Shown piece after piece: positions 50,402-58,956 of a stretch of DNA of 60,384 nt. The notes under the pieces are model-generated. The model saw nothing but the letters and a program-made list of their open reading frames with translations. It was not told the origin of the DNA and did no database searches. The position numbers were made by a program, and so were the translations under genes. The stretch comes from Candidatus Bacteroides pullicola (GTDB lineage: Bacteria > Bacteroidota > Bacteroidia > Bacteroidales > Bacteroidaceae): positions 1 to 60,384 of the forward strand of contig DXCV01000034.1 in assembly GCA_019115825.1 (NCBI GenBank), in the 5' to 3' direction. Within the stretch, counting starts at the first letter, position 1. Every line of letters starts with the position of its first letter.

Positions 50402-51703
50402 ATGATACGTTTGATTCTACATACCCTCTGGGCCCGTCGCCGCCGCAACGGCTGGCTGTTGGCCGAACTTATCCTTGTCACCGTCATCTCGTGGGCCATT
50501 TTCGACCCCGTCATTGTCTCCCTGCACGACCGCCGTCTGCCCTTGGGCTACGATGCGGAGCGTATGGCTCTTGTTTCTTTTGGCGAATTGCCGCCCGAGG
50601 CACCCGGCTACGATGCCGCGGCATGGGATTCCGCCGGACGGATGCGCACGTTGGAATCCATCATGCTGCGTGTACGCCAGCATCCGGACGTGGCGTTGGC
50701 CACCCCGCTGATGGGCGTGGGTTTCCCCGGTGGGTCGGGTAGCTTGAAGACCAGCCTTTCGCTCCCCAAGGACACTTTGAACACGATGTGGAATGTCTTG
50801 GAGTACACGGCGGGGCAACAGTTCTTCGAGACCTTCGGCTTTCGTCCTGCACCGGGCCGCACGTTGCAGGAGTTGTCCGACTTCCTGTGCCGTGACCTTG
50901 GCCATTATATCATGACAGAAGACCTGCTCCAGGTGGGTTGGGGCGACACCGACCCGCGCAGCAAGTACCTGCCCTTGGTGAGCAACGGCGACACGAACTA
51001 CATTGAGATACCCGGTGCCATCGGCCCCATCAAGCGGAGGCTGGACGAGAAGCCCTCTCCGTACCTAATCAAGAACATAGACCCGACCCAAGTGGCAGCC
51101 AGCGTATCCGCGCGGATGAAGGTGGCCCTCCGCCTGAAGGACGGCGTCAGCATGGACCGCTTCCTGCACGACTTCCAGCCCTGGATGCTGCAGAACCTCC
51201 GCGTGGGCAACCTCTATGCCAACAAGGTGGAGTGCTACCTGACGATGCTGCAGGACCAGGCCTACGCCACCAGCACCGCCCTCTTCCGGCGCAGCCTCGC
51301 TCTGTCCGTGTTCTTCCTCGTCAACCTCTGCCTGGGCGTGGCGGGCACCTTCTGGGTACAGACCCGCACGCGGCGCGAGGAGGTGGGCGTACACCTCAGC
51401 TTCGGCGCCACGCCCCGCCGCATCCGCACGATGCTCCTGGCCGAAGGGGCGGTGTTGGTGACGGTTGCCGTGGCTGTCGGTTGCCTGATTTATTGGAACT
51501 ACGCCATGATGGACGGCCTGGCTGCGGGCACCACGACGGACCGCTATGTCGGCCTCTATTGGACGGACGACTTTGCCCTGCACTTCACGGTCATCAGCCT
51601 TGCGGTCTACGCCGTGCTGCTTGTCGTGACGCTCTTCGGGGTGTGGATGCCCGCCCGGAGCATCAGTCGCGTGCCGCCTACGGAGGCTTTGCGGGATGAG
51701 TAG
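50402..51703 (+). CDS. FtsX/MacB-type permease, B-type, pair 1
   Basis: A 433-residue permease of the second subtype, starting MIRLILHTLWARRRRNGWLL, with the TM1 region containing ISWAIFDPVIV. The periplasmic domain has no strong likeness to the A-type beyond fold. C-terminal helices carry VHLSFGATPRRIRTMLLAEG. It ends in the signature RVPPTEALRDE. B-types differ from A-types throughout, consistent with an asymmetric dimer. Confidence 0.9.
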   Translation: MIRLILHTLWARRRRNGWLLAELILVTVISWAIFDPVIVSLHDRRLPLGYDAERMALVSFGELPPEAPGYDAAAWDSAGRMRTLESIMLRVRQHPDVALATPLMGVGFPGGSGSLKTSLSLPKDTLNTMWNVLEYTAGQQFFETFGFRPAPGRTLQELSDFLCRDLGHYIMTEDLLQVGWGDTDPRSKYLPLVSNGDTNYIEIPGAIGPIKRRLDEKPSPYLIKNIDPTQVAASVSARMKVALRLKDGVSMDRFLHDFQPWMLQNLRVGNLYANKVECYLTMLQDQAYATSTALFRRSLALSVFFLVNLCLGVAGTFWVQTRTRREEVGVHLSFGATPRRIRTMLLAEGAVLVTVAVAVGCLIYWNYAMMDGLAAGTTTDRYVGLYWTDDFALHFTVISLAVYAVLLVVTLFGVWMPARSISRVPPTEALRDE

Positions 51704-51716
51704 GGCAAGCGGCTGA

Positions 51717-51804
51717 GTTCCATGACGGGTGGAACTTGGTTCCATGACGGGTGGAACTCGGTTCCATGTCGGTTGGAACTCGGTTCCACCGCCGGTGGAA
51801 CCGC
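51717..51804. repeat. tandem array C, four 22-bp palindromic repeats
   Basis: GTTCCA starts at 51717, 51739, 51761 and 51783, an exact 22-bp period. Units are 19-bp palindromes plus 3 bp; the last unit, GTTCCACCGCCGGTGGAAC, is perfect. It lies between permease pairs 1 and 2. Confidence 0.95.
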
Positions 51805-51851
51805 GCCTCCTCCGTATGATAACTGAATAACGATAAATACAACGAACACCT

Positions 51852-53150
51852 ATGTGGAAGATTTACCTCAAGCAAGCCTGGGCGATGCTTCGTCAAAACC
51901 GCCTCTTCTCGTCCATCTACGTGGTGGGCACGGGACTGTCCATCGCGCTGACGATGACCGTCTTCATCATCTTTTATGTCAAGACCGCGCCCATTTACCC
52001 GGAGTACAACCGGGACAGGACCGTGGTGCTGAAGTACCTGAAAGCCCACCCTGCTGACAAGCCGGAGGACAACTGGCGCGCCGGGCTTCTTAGCTCGTGG
52101 GTGGCCCAGTTGCTGGACAGCCTGCCCCACTTGGAGGACATGGCCGTGACTGAAAGTTACCCCAACTCCGGTAACCGCGTGGCCTTGCCTGGGCAGAAGC
52201 AGGCCTTCCAGGTCTATCCGCTGTATGTCAACAGCAGTTTCTGGCGTGTCTTTTCCCTGCACTTCGTCAGTGGAAAGCCTTTCACCCCAGCCGAATACCA
52301 AGCTCGCAAGCATACGGTGGTCATCAGCGAGAGCCTGTCACGACGCCTCTTTGCCACCGCCGACGGGGCGGGAAAGACGTTGCTCTTCAAGGGGAATCCT
52401 TACACGGTGTGCGGAGTGGTGGAGGACGTGTCGTCGGCCACGCCCGATGCCGTGGCTGATGTGTGGATGCCCCTGACGCTTAGCGATGCCGCCTTTTATG
52501 CCGACCGCAGTTTCCCTCTGCTGGGCGCGCTGAATTATTACCTCACGGCTCCCACGTCTGCCGACCGGGAAACGTTGAAAGAAGAAGTGCGCGATGCCTT
52601 CCGCCGTTACAATGTGGGGAAGGAATGGGCATACGACCTGATGGGGCAGCCCGACGACGCGGCCCTCTCGTCTTTCCGCACCGACCCCATCAGCGCGCCG
52701 GACACGGACAGCCTGTTCCGCACGCTGCTCTACATCGTCCTGGCCCTGCTCATCATCCCTGCCGTCAACCTCAGCGGGATGATAGCCAGCCGGATGGACA
52801 AGCGCCTGGCCGAGCTGGGCATCCGCCAGGCGTACGGGGCGACGCGGAGCACGCTCCTCAGCCAAGTGTTGTGGGAGAATCTGCTGCTCACCCTGTTGGG
52901 AGCCGTGGCGGGGCTGCTGTTCTGCTGGGTCATCGTCCTCACCTCCGGCTCGTGGATACTGACGCTGTTCGATGCCCGAGTGGACACCGACTTGCCCGTG
53001 CCTTTCCTGACGATGGAGATGCTGTTCAATCCCTGGGTGTTCCTCTGCGCCTTCGGGCTGTGCCTGGTGCTCAATGTGGTGTCGGCCCTGCTGCCTGCGT
53101 GGTGGGGACTGAGGCACACGATTGTGCAGGAACTGTATGCGAAGAGATAA
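51852..53150 (+). CDS. FtsX/MacB-type permease, A-type, pair 2
   Basis: A 432-residue permease starting MWKIYLKQAWAMLRQNRLFS, clearly paralogous to the 49072 gene. It has one N-terminal helix, a periplasmic domain and three C-terminal helices with GIRQAYGATRSTLLSQVLWE. Its partner is the 53266 gene, separated by a 115-bp inverted-repeat spacer. Confidence 0.9.
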   Translation: MWKIYLKQAWAMLRQNRLFSSIYVVGTGLSIALTMTVFIIFYVKTAPIYPEYNRDRTVVLKYLKAHPADKPEDNWRAGLLSSWVAQLLDSLPHLEDMAVTESYPNSGNRVALPGQKQAFQVYPLYVNSSFWRVFSLHFVSGKPFTPAEYQARKHTVVISESLSRRLFATADGAGKTLLFKGNPYTVCGVVEDVSSATPDAVADVWMPLTLSDAAFYADRSFPLLGALNYYLTAPTSADRETLKEEVRDAFRRYNVGKEWAYDLMGQPDDAALSSFRTDPISAPDTDSLFRTLLYIVLALLIIPAVNLSGMIASRMDKRLAELGIRQAYGATRSTLLSQVLWENLLLTLLGAVAGLLFCWVIVLTSGSWILTLFDARVDTDLPVPFLTMEMLFNPWVFLCAFGLCLVLNVVSALLPAWWGLRHTIVQELYAKR

Positions 53151-53156
53151 ATTAGT

Positions 53157-53236
53157 GGACGAGGATACAAGTTAACAAGGCTACGAGGCCTTTTCAATTC
53201 ATAAGCTCCATTCCTTGTTGCCTCGTTAACTCGTCC
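53157..53236. repeat. inverted repeat inside pair 2
   Basis: The arm at 53157-53180 (GGACGAG...AACAAGG) matches the reverse complement of 53213-53236 at about 18 of 24 positions, with a 32-nt loop. It is unlike the other repeats of the operon. Confidence 0.7.
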
Positions 53237-53265
53237 CCTTGTCAACTACTAACACACCAAAAACA

Positions 53266-54582
53266 ATGATACTCTTACACCAACTTTGGAACCAACGCCG
53301 GCAGAACCTCTGGATATTCATCGAGCTGCTCATAGCCGGCTTCTTCTTGTGGATGGTCATCGACCCTATCTATGTCCTGACCGCCAACCGCCTTATCCCG
53401 CAGGGCGGAGACTCGCGGGACATGTATGTCCTCAGCTTCGGATACTACAATGAGAGCTTCGGGGAATACGACTCGACCCTGACCTCCGGCCAGGTGGCGA
53501 AGCAACAGTTCGAGGACATCGTCCGCACCGTGCGCACCAGCCCCGAGGTGGGTGCCTATACCCTGGCCTCCTGCAACAGTTTCCCCAACGGCCGGGGATG
53601 GAGCGGCATGCAGTTGTATAACGCAGACTCGCTGATGGTGCACGCTCAGCAATACAACTTTGTGCCCCTCGAAGGGAGCAACTTGCCGCAGGCCTACGGC
53701 ATGACGGATGTCCGCACGGGCCAGCCTGTCAACCTGCCTGCCGACTTTGCCACCCGCGGCAAGATAGCCATCTCCGAGCGCACGGCCCTCGACCTCTTCG
53801 GCACGACGGACGTGGTGGGGCGCACCGTGTACGAAAGTCCCGATCGGGAGTATCCGCACGAGGTGGCCGCCGTCTTCCGCAACTATAAGCATTACACCTC
53901 CGAGCAGCCCTATCCGCTGGCCGTGATGGCCGAGGCCGACTGGAAGATGCCTTACTGGAGAGCCTATCTGTACAACATTGTCTTCCGCCTGAAGGACGGC
54001 GTGGACGCGGATGCCTTCGAGGCCCGCTTCCGCGAGGAGGTCGCCCCGCACCTGTCGCAAGGCAACTTCTTCTTCAACGGGATGGAGACCTTCACGGACT
54101 ATAGCCGCCGGCAGGCCCTCTCGTCCGGCATCACCAACAAGCTGCGCCTGCAATACTCGCTGGGCGGCTTCGCCCTACTCTGCATCTTCCTCGGCATGGC
54201 CGGGACGTTCTGGATACGCGCCAATGCCCGGCGGGAGGAGATTGGCATCCGCCGCTCGATGGGGGCATCCGTGGGATGCATCACGCGGCAGTTCCTCGCG
54301 GAGGGCGCGGTGCTGGTGACGGTGGCCTACGCCCTGGCCCTGCTCGTGGTGGTGAACTACGTGTCGGTAGCCGGGTTTTACGAGGGAATCATTGTAGGCC
54401 ACGTCCTTCCCCAAGACTTCGTGCCCGACCCGGCCTACGCACAGAACCGCCCCGTGCCGCACTTCCTTTGGGTGACGGCGCTGACCTATGCCGTCCTGCT
54501 GCTCACCGCCTTGATAGGGACCTGGATACCTGTCCAAAGGGCGGCGCGGACGTTGCCCGTGGAGGCGTTGCACGAAGAGTAA
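53266..54582 (+). CDS. FtsX/MacB-type permease, B-type, pair 2
   Basis: A 438-residue permease starting MILLHQLWNQRRQNLWIFIE, with the B-type features WMVIDPIYV near TM1 and GIRRSMGASVGCITRQFLAEG before the last helices. It is the most divergent of the three B-types. The start at 53266 is preferred over 53239, because the upstream codons read into the spacer. It ends LPVEALHEE. Confidence 0.88.
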   Translation: MILLHQLWNQRRQNLWIFIELLIAGFFLWMVIDPIYVLTANRLIPQGGDSRDMYVLSFGYYNESFGEYDSTLTSGQVAKQQFEDIVRTVRTSPEVGAYTLASCNSFPNGRGWSGMQLYNADSLMVHAQQYNFVPLEGSNLPQAYGMTDVRTGQPVNLPADFATRGKIAISERTALDLFGTTDVVGRTVYESPDREYPHEVAAVFRNYKHYTSEQPYPLAVMAEADWKMPYWRAYLYNIVFRLKDGVDADAFEARFREEVAPHLSQGNFFFNGMETFTDYSRRQALSSGITNKLRLQYSLGGFALLCIFLGMAGTFWIRANARREEIGIRRSMGASVGCITRQFLAEGAVLVTVAYALALLVVVNYVSVAGFYEGIIVGHVLPQDFVPDPAYAQNRPVPHFLWVTALTYAVLLLTALIGTWIPVQRAARTLPVEALHEE

Positions 54583-54594
54583 CGAGCAAGCCGC

Positions 54595-54682
54595 GTTACA
54601 TACGCCATGTAACGCTGTTACAGTAGCTATGTAACGGCGTTACAGTACGTATGTAACGCCGTTACGCTACGTATGAAACGAA
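54595..54682. repeat. tandem array D, four 22-bp palindromic repeats
   Basis: GTTAC starts at 54595, 54617, 54639 and 54661, an exact 22-bp period. Units such as GTTACAGTACGTATGTAAC plus 3 bp have arms of 5-7 bp or more. It lies between permease pairs 2 and 3, the same relative place as array C. Confidence 0.95.
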
Positions 54683-54707
54683 TAATAACTGTATATAATG
54701 ATTGCTT

Positions 54708-56021
54708 ATGATTAAACTCTACCTGAAACAAGCCTGGGCCTTGCTCCGCCAGAACCCGCTCTTCAGCACACTGTACATTGCGGGCACCGGGCTGGCCATT
54801 GCCATGACGATGATTGTGGCGATGATTTATTACGTGAAACTCGCCCCGGTCTACCCGGAGGTGAACCGCGGGCGGACGTTGTACTTGACCAACACCAGCT
54901 TCAAGAACGACCGCAGCGAGTATCAGTCTGCCTTGTCCTACTCGGCCTTGCAGGATTGGGCGTTGCACTTCGAGAATGCGGAAGTCATCTCCGCACAGTT
55001 CAACTCCTGGCAATTGACGGAGCAAGCCTACATCCAGCCGGAGGACCGCAGCGGGGACTTCCACCCGCAGGTGAAGCTGACCGACCCCGCCTTCTTCCGC
55101 ATCTATGCCTTCCGCTTCCTGGAGGGGAATCCCTTCACGGAGAGCGACCTGCAGAGCGGCATCCGCATGGCGGTCATCACGGACGACCTGGCGCGGCGGC
55201 TGTTCGGCACCACCGAGGGGGTGGTGGGACGGTCGTTTAGCCTCAGCTATGTCCACTACCGGGTGTGCGGCGTGGTGCGGGGCGGCAGCTACCTCACGCC
55301 GCAGTCCTACGCGCAGGTCTACTTGCCCTATTCGGTGGCCGGGAACTACCGCAAAACTCCAGCAGCCATGTTTCCCTACCTTGGCTCTTTCAAACTGACG
55401 TTCCTGGTGAAAGACGATGCGCAGGCCAAAGCCCTGAAAACCGAGGTGGAGGACGTGACGCGCCGCCTCAACCTGGAGCACGAGGGGCAGTGGAAAATGA
55501 ACCTGTGGGAGCAGCCCACGACGCACGCCCTCAGCGTCTTCCAGGCATTTCCGGCGCAGGAGTTCAACTTCTGGGCCAAGGTGCGCTACTTCGGCCTGAT
55601 GTTGCTCGTCCTCCTGCTGGTGCCCGCCCTCAACCTGAGCGGGATGATTGCCAGCCGCATGGAGAGCCGCCTGGCGGAGATGGGCGTGCGCAAGTCCTTC
55701 GGCGCGGGGCGGGGCACGCTGCTGGGCCAGGTGATGTGGGAGAACCTCCTGCTGACGCTCCTCGGCGGCGTGCTGGGGCTGGTCGTGGCCTGGCTGGCCC
55801 TCTATGCCGGGCGCGAATGGCTGTTCTTCCTGCTGGACGACTATGCGGAGGCCATCCCCGAGGGGGCCAATGCCTACGTCAGCGGCGAGATGCTCTTCGC
55901 CCCGGTGGTGTTCGGGTGCGCCTTCGTGCTGTGCGTGGTGCTCAACATGCTGTCCGCCCTGCTTCCGGCGTGGATGTCGCTCAGAAAGCCTATTGTCTAC
56001 TCATTGTATGAAAGGAGGTAA
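54708..56021 (+). CDS. FtsX/MacB-type permease, A-type, pair 3
   Basis: A 437-residue permease starting MIKLYLKQAWALLRQNPLFS, a close paralogue of the 49072 gene (shared TLYIAGTGLAIAMTM and GVRKSFGAGRGTLLGQVMWE). It is followed after 3 bp by its B-type partner. Confidence 0.92.
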   Translation: MIKLYLKQAWALLRQNPLFSTLYIAGTGLAIAMTMIVAMIYYVKLAPVYPEVNRGRTLYLTNTSFKNDRSEYQSALSYSALQDWALHFENAEVISAQFNSWQLTEQAYIQPEDRSGDFHPQVKLTDPAFFRIYAFRFLEGNPFTESDLQSGIRMAVITDDLARRLFGTTEGVVGRSFSLSYVHYRVCGVVRGGSYLTPQSYAQVYLPYSVAGNYRKTPAAMFPYLGSFKLTFLVKDDAQAKALKTEVEDVTRRLNLEHEGQWKMNLWEQPTTHALSVFQAFPAQEFNFWAKVRYFGLMLLVLLLVPALNLSGMIASRMESRLAEMGVRKSFGAGRGTLLGQVMWENLLLTLLGGVLGLVVAWLALYAGREWLFFLLDDYAEAIPEGANAYVSGEMLFAPVVFGCAFVLCVVLNMLSALLPAWMSLRKPIVYSLYERR

Positions 56022-56024
56022 ACT

Positions 56025-57335
56025 ATGTTCCGCTTGATACTCAAAACCCTCTGGGCCCGCCGCAAGCGCAATGGCTGGCTGCTGGCCGAACTCATCCTGG
56101 TGGCCCTGCTGTCGTGGGCCATCTTCGACCCCGTCATCGTGGTGACGCACGACCGCATGCTTCCCCTGGGCTATGATGCGGACCGCCTCTGCCTCGTGTC
56201 CGTGGACGCGCTGCAACCCTCGGCGCCCGGCTACGACTCCGTGTCCGCCACGTCCGGTGCCCTGATGGAGTCCTATCTCCACCTCATAGACCGTGCGCGC
56301 CAATACGCCGATGTGGAGCAGGCCACGGCCCTGATGGGATTCAGTTACCCCGGCTCGCAAGGCAGCAGCTCTACCAACTATCGGGTGGAGGGCGACACGA
56401 CGGAGAACGCCACCAGCGTCTACCTGGTCGAGTTCCTGCCCCATACCCATTTCTTCGAGACCTACGGCTTCCGTCCGGGCAAGGGCCTGACTCCCGCCGA
56501 GCTGTCCGACCATGCCTACGGCGAGAACGACCTGGTGATAGACGAGAACACCCTGGACTATATGTTCCGCACCGACGACCCGCGCCGCAAACGCTTCTGG
56601 TCGTACGACGAGACGGACACTACCTATATTAATATAATAGGTGCGGTGGGTTCCGTCAAGTTCTATAGCGACCAGCGCCCCATCCCGCTCGTTTTCCGGC
56701 CCGGCAAGGCGGAGAACATGGCAGCGGATTACCTTCCTCAAGATGCCCGCATCCTGATTCGCCTGAAGGAGGGCGTCAGCATGGACCGCTTCCTGCACGA
56801 CTTCAAGCCCTGGATGCTCCAGAACCTGCGGGCCGGCAACCTCTATGCCCGCGACCTCAAGACCTATCGCCAGGGCATTGACGAAGTGGAGTTCAACACC
56901 TCCACGCCCATCTATCGGCGCAACCTGCTGGTGGCCGTCTTCTTCCTTGTCAACCTCTGCTTAGGCGTAGTGGGCACCTTCTGGCTGCAGACCCGCACGC
57001 GTCGGGAGGAGGTCGGGGTGATGCTTTCCTTCGGGGCGACGCCGGGGCGCATAGTCCGCCTCCTGCTGGGCGAGGGCGCGGTGCTGACCACCGTGGGCAC
57101 GCTGGCAGGCTGCTTCATCTACCTGCAGTATGCCATCCACGAGGGCTTCTCCAAGGGCGTGATGTGGAACGACATCCTGCGGCCGGAGTATTGGACGGAC
57201 TTCTTCTGGGCGCACTTCTTCATCGTGTCGCTCATCGTCTATGCCATCCTGCTGGTGGTGGTGTCGATAGGTGTCTACATCCCCGCCCACAAAATCAGCC
57301 GCATCCCGCCCACCGAGGCCCTGCGCGACGAGTAG
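56025..57335 (+). CDS. FtsX/MacB-type permease, B-type, pair 3
   Basis: A 436-residue permease starting MFRLILKTLWARRKRNGWLL, a close paralogue of the 50402 gene (AIFDPVIV, MLSFGATPGRIVRLLLGEG, end RIPPTEALRDE). The second UAS begins 21 bp after its stop. Confidence 0.92.
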   Translation: MFRLILKTLWARRKRNGWLLAELILVALLSWAIFDPVIVVTHDRMLPLGYDADRLCLVSVDALQPSAPGYDSVSATSGALMESYLHLIDRARQYADVEQATALMGFSYPGSQGSSSTNYRVEGDTTENATSVYLVEFLPHTHFFETYGFRPGKGLTPAELSDHAYGENDLVIDENTLDYMFRTDDPRRKRFWSYDETDTTYINIIGAVGSVKFYSDQRPIPLVFRPGKAENMAADYLPQDARILIRLKEGVSMDRFLHDFKPWMLQNLRAGNLYARDLKTYRQGIDEVEFNTSTPIYRRNLLVAVFFLVNLCLGVVGTFWLQTRTRREEVGVMLSFGATPGRIVRLLLGEGAVLTTVGTLAGCFIYLQYAIHEGFSKGVMWNDILRPEYWTDFFWAHFFIVSLIVYAILLVVVSIGVYIPAHKISRIPPTEALRDE

Positions 57336-57355
57336 GCGGACACCAAAAGCGGACA

Positions 57356-57377
57356 GGGTGTCCGATATCGAACACCC
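57356..57377 (+). promoter_or_regulatory. upstream activating palindrome (UAS2) before the ATPase
   Basis: GGGTGTCCGATATCGAACA followed by CCC is the exact reverse complement of the core of UAS1. Half-sites GCGGACA at 57337 and 57350 lie just upstream. Confidence 0.75.
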
Positions 57378-57418
57378 GCCCGGATAGATAAGATACAAGC
57401 AATCAAGTACTTGCCGTT

Positions 57419-57436
57419 TTGGCACGGCATTTGATT
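57419..57436 (+). promoter_or_regulatory. sigma-54-type promoter P2
   Basis: TTGGCACGGCATTTGATT fits the consensus apart from one base (C to A in TTGCW). The GG lies 54.5 bp from the UAS2 centre, nearly the same spacing as at P1. Confidence 0.72.
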
Positions 57437-57487
57437 AGACGTTGAACAGATAAACAGATTATTATTAACTCATAAAACGATACGATT

Positions 57488-58159
57488 ATGTCAATGATTA
57501 AGTTAACGGACATTACCAAGATTTACCGTACAGACGAAGTAGAAACCCTCGCCCTCGAGGACGTGAACATGGAAGTGGAGAAAGGGGAATTCCTCAGCGT
57601 GATGGGACCCTCCGGCTGCGGCAAGTCCACCTTGCTGAACATCATGGGCCTGCTGGACGTGCCCACCCGTGGCAAGATAGAGATTGCCGGAACGGACACC
57701 TCGAACATGAAGGACAAGGAACTGGCCGCCTTCCGCAACCAGAAGCTGGGCTTCGTCTTCCAGTCCTTCCACCTCATCAACTCGCTCAACGTGATAGACA
57801 ACGTGGAACTACCACTGCTCTATCGCAAGGTCTCCGCTAAGGAACGCCACCGCCTCGCCGAGGAAGTGCTGGCCAAGGTGGGCATGACGCACCGCATGCG
57901 CCACATGCCTACCCAGCTCTCCGGCGGTCAGTGCCAGCGTGTGGCCATCGCCCGTGCCATCATCGGCAACCCGGAAATCATCCTCGCCGACGAGCCGACC
58001 GGTAACCTGGACTCCAAGATGGGTGCCGAGGTGATGGAAATACTCCAACTCCTGAACCGGGAGGACGGTCGCACCATCGTCATGGTGACGCACAACGAGG
58101 CCCAAGCCAAGCTGACGAAGCGCACGGTGCACTTCTTCGACGGACATCTGGTGGGGTAA
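57488..58159 (+). CDS. ABC transporter ATPase (MacB/LolD-type)
   Basis: A 223-residue ATPase that should power all the FtsX-type permeases. Walker A GPSGCGKST is at 40-48, the signature LSGGQ at 144-148, Walker B ILADEPTGNLD, and the switch histidine in MVTHN. The length matches LolD/MacB nucleotide-binding domains. It is the only ATPase visible for seven permeases and has its own promoter P2. Confidence 0.95.
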   Translation: MSMIKLTDITKIYRTDEVETLALEDVNMEVEKGEFLSVMGPSGCGKSTLLNIMGLLDVPTRGKIEIAGTDTSNMKDKELAAFRNQKLGFVFQSFHLINSLNVIDNVELPLLYRKVSAKERHRLAEEVLAKVGMTHRMRHMPTQLSGGQCQRVAIARAIIGNPEIILADEPTGNLDSKMGAEVMEILQLLNREDGRTIVMVTHNEAQAKLTKRTVHFFDGHLVG

Positions 58160-58160
58160 A

Positions 58161-58304
58161 TAGGAATTTAGCGCGCGCAAGCGCGCTTTAATGAAGAATT
58201 AAAAATTAAGAATGAAGAATTGGCGCGTGGCGTCTGAAGGGGTTCCTACAGAATTCTTCATTCTTAATTCATCATTCTTCATTAAATAGATAAATTATCA
58301 TTTA
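58161..58304. repeat. framed inverted-repeat element Y
   Basis: Left border TAGGAATTTA (58161-58170), a GCGCGC-CAAG-type small hairpin, then 32-bp arms (58190-58221 and 58252-58283, 29 of 32 matching) built of AATGAAGAATT, right border GATAAATTATC (58289-58299). Confidence 0.88.
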
Positions 58305-58321
58305 ATCAACAACATACAATT

Positions 58322-58945
58322 ATGAAAACTACCGCTCTCTATATCCTTTTGGCCGCGACGCTGGCTTTCTTTTGTGTATCTACCGCATGTGCCAAGGACG
58401 GCGATGCCCGTGTCAGTCAGACGCGAAAGGTCGAAGCCTTCCACGCCATAGACATTTCTGCCATAGGCGAGATTATCTTCACCCAGGCAGACCGCTACTC
58501 CCTGCGCATCGAAGGCAAAGAGAAGAGCGTGAACCGCACCACGACCTCCGTTTCCGGCGACGGCACGCTGCACATTGGCTTCAAGGGCAGGTCCGGACGG
58601 GGCAATAACGGGGTTACGATTTACCTGTCTGCCCCGAGCTTGGACGGCATCGAGTTCCGCGGCGTGGGTTCCTTCCGTTGCGAGGGAGACTTGAAGCTGG
58701 ACGGCGACTTGAATATTGATATTGATGGCGTGGGCGAAGTGGTTATTGACGACCTTGCTTGCCGCAACCTCAACATCGATCTGGATGGCGTGGGCGAAGC
58801 GGAACTCACCGTGAACTGCGACCATGTGGATGCCTCCATGCACGGCGTGGGCAGTGTCACCCTGCGAGGCAACGCCCGCTCGGCCAACCTGAGCCGCGGC
58901 GGCATTGGTGAATTGAATTCCAAAGGACTGCATATCGGAGAATAA
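58322..58945 (+). CDS. DUF2807 (head-GIN domain) envelope protein
   Basis: A 207-residue secreted protein (signal MKTTALYILLAATLAFFCV). The body is a repetitive beta-helix with GVGS/GVGE turns: IEFRGVGSFRCEGDLKLDGD, then GVGEVVIDDLACRNLNIDLD. It resembles the DUF2807 putative auto-transporter adhesin head GIN domain. It sits between the ATPase and a permease in the export operon, so a role in the envelope stress or cargo of this system is possible but unproven. Its stop overlaps the next start by one base. Confidence 0.85.
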   Translation: MKTTALYILLAATLAFFCVSTACAKDGDARVSQTRKVEAFHAIDISAIGEIIFTQADRYSLRIEGKEKSVNRTTTSVSGDGTLHIGFKGRSGRGNNGVTIYLSAPSLDGIEFRGVGSFRCEGDLKLDGDLNIDIDGVGEVVIDDLACRNLNIDLDGVGEAELTVNCDHVDASMHGVGSVTLRGNARSANLSRGGIGELNSKGLHIGE

Positions 58946-58956
58946 TGAGATTGATC

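Noticed and set aside
51717..54682. Tandem arrays taken as CRISPR
   Set aside because: The repeat period is 22 bp with only 3 bp between palindromes, there are no unique 30-bp spacers, and no cas genes are present.
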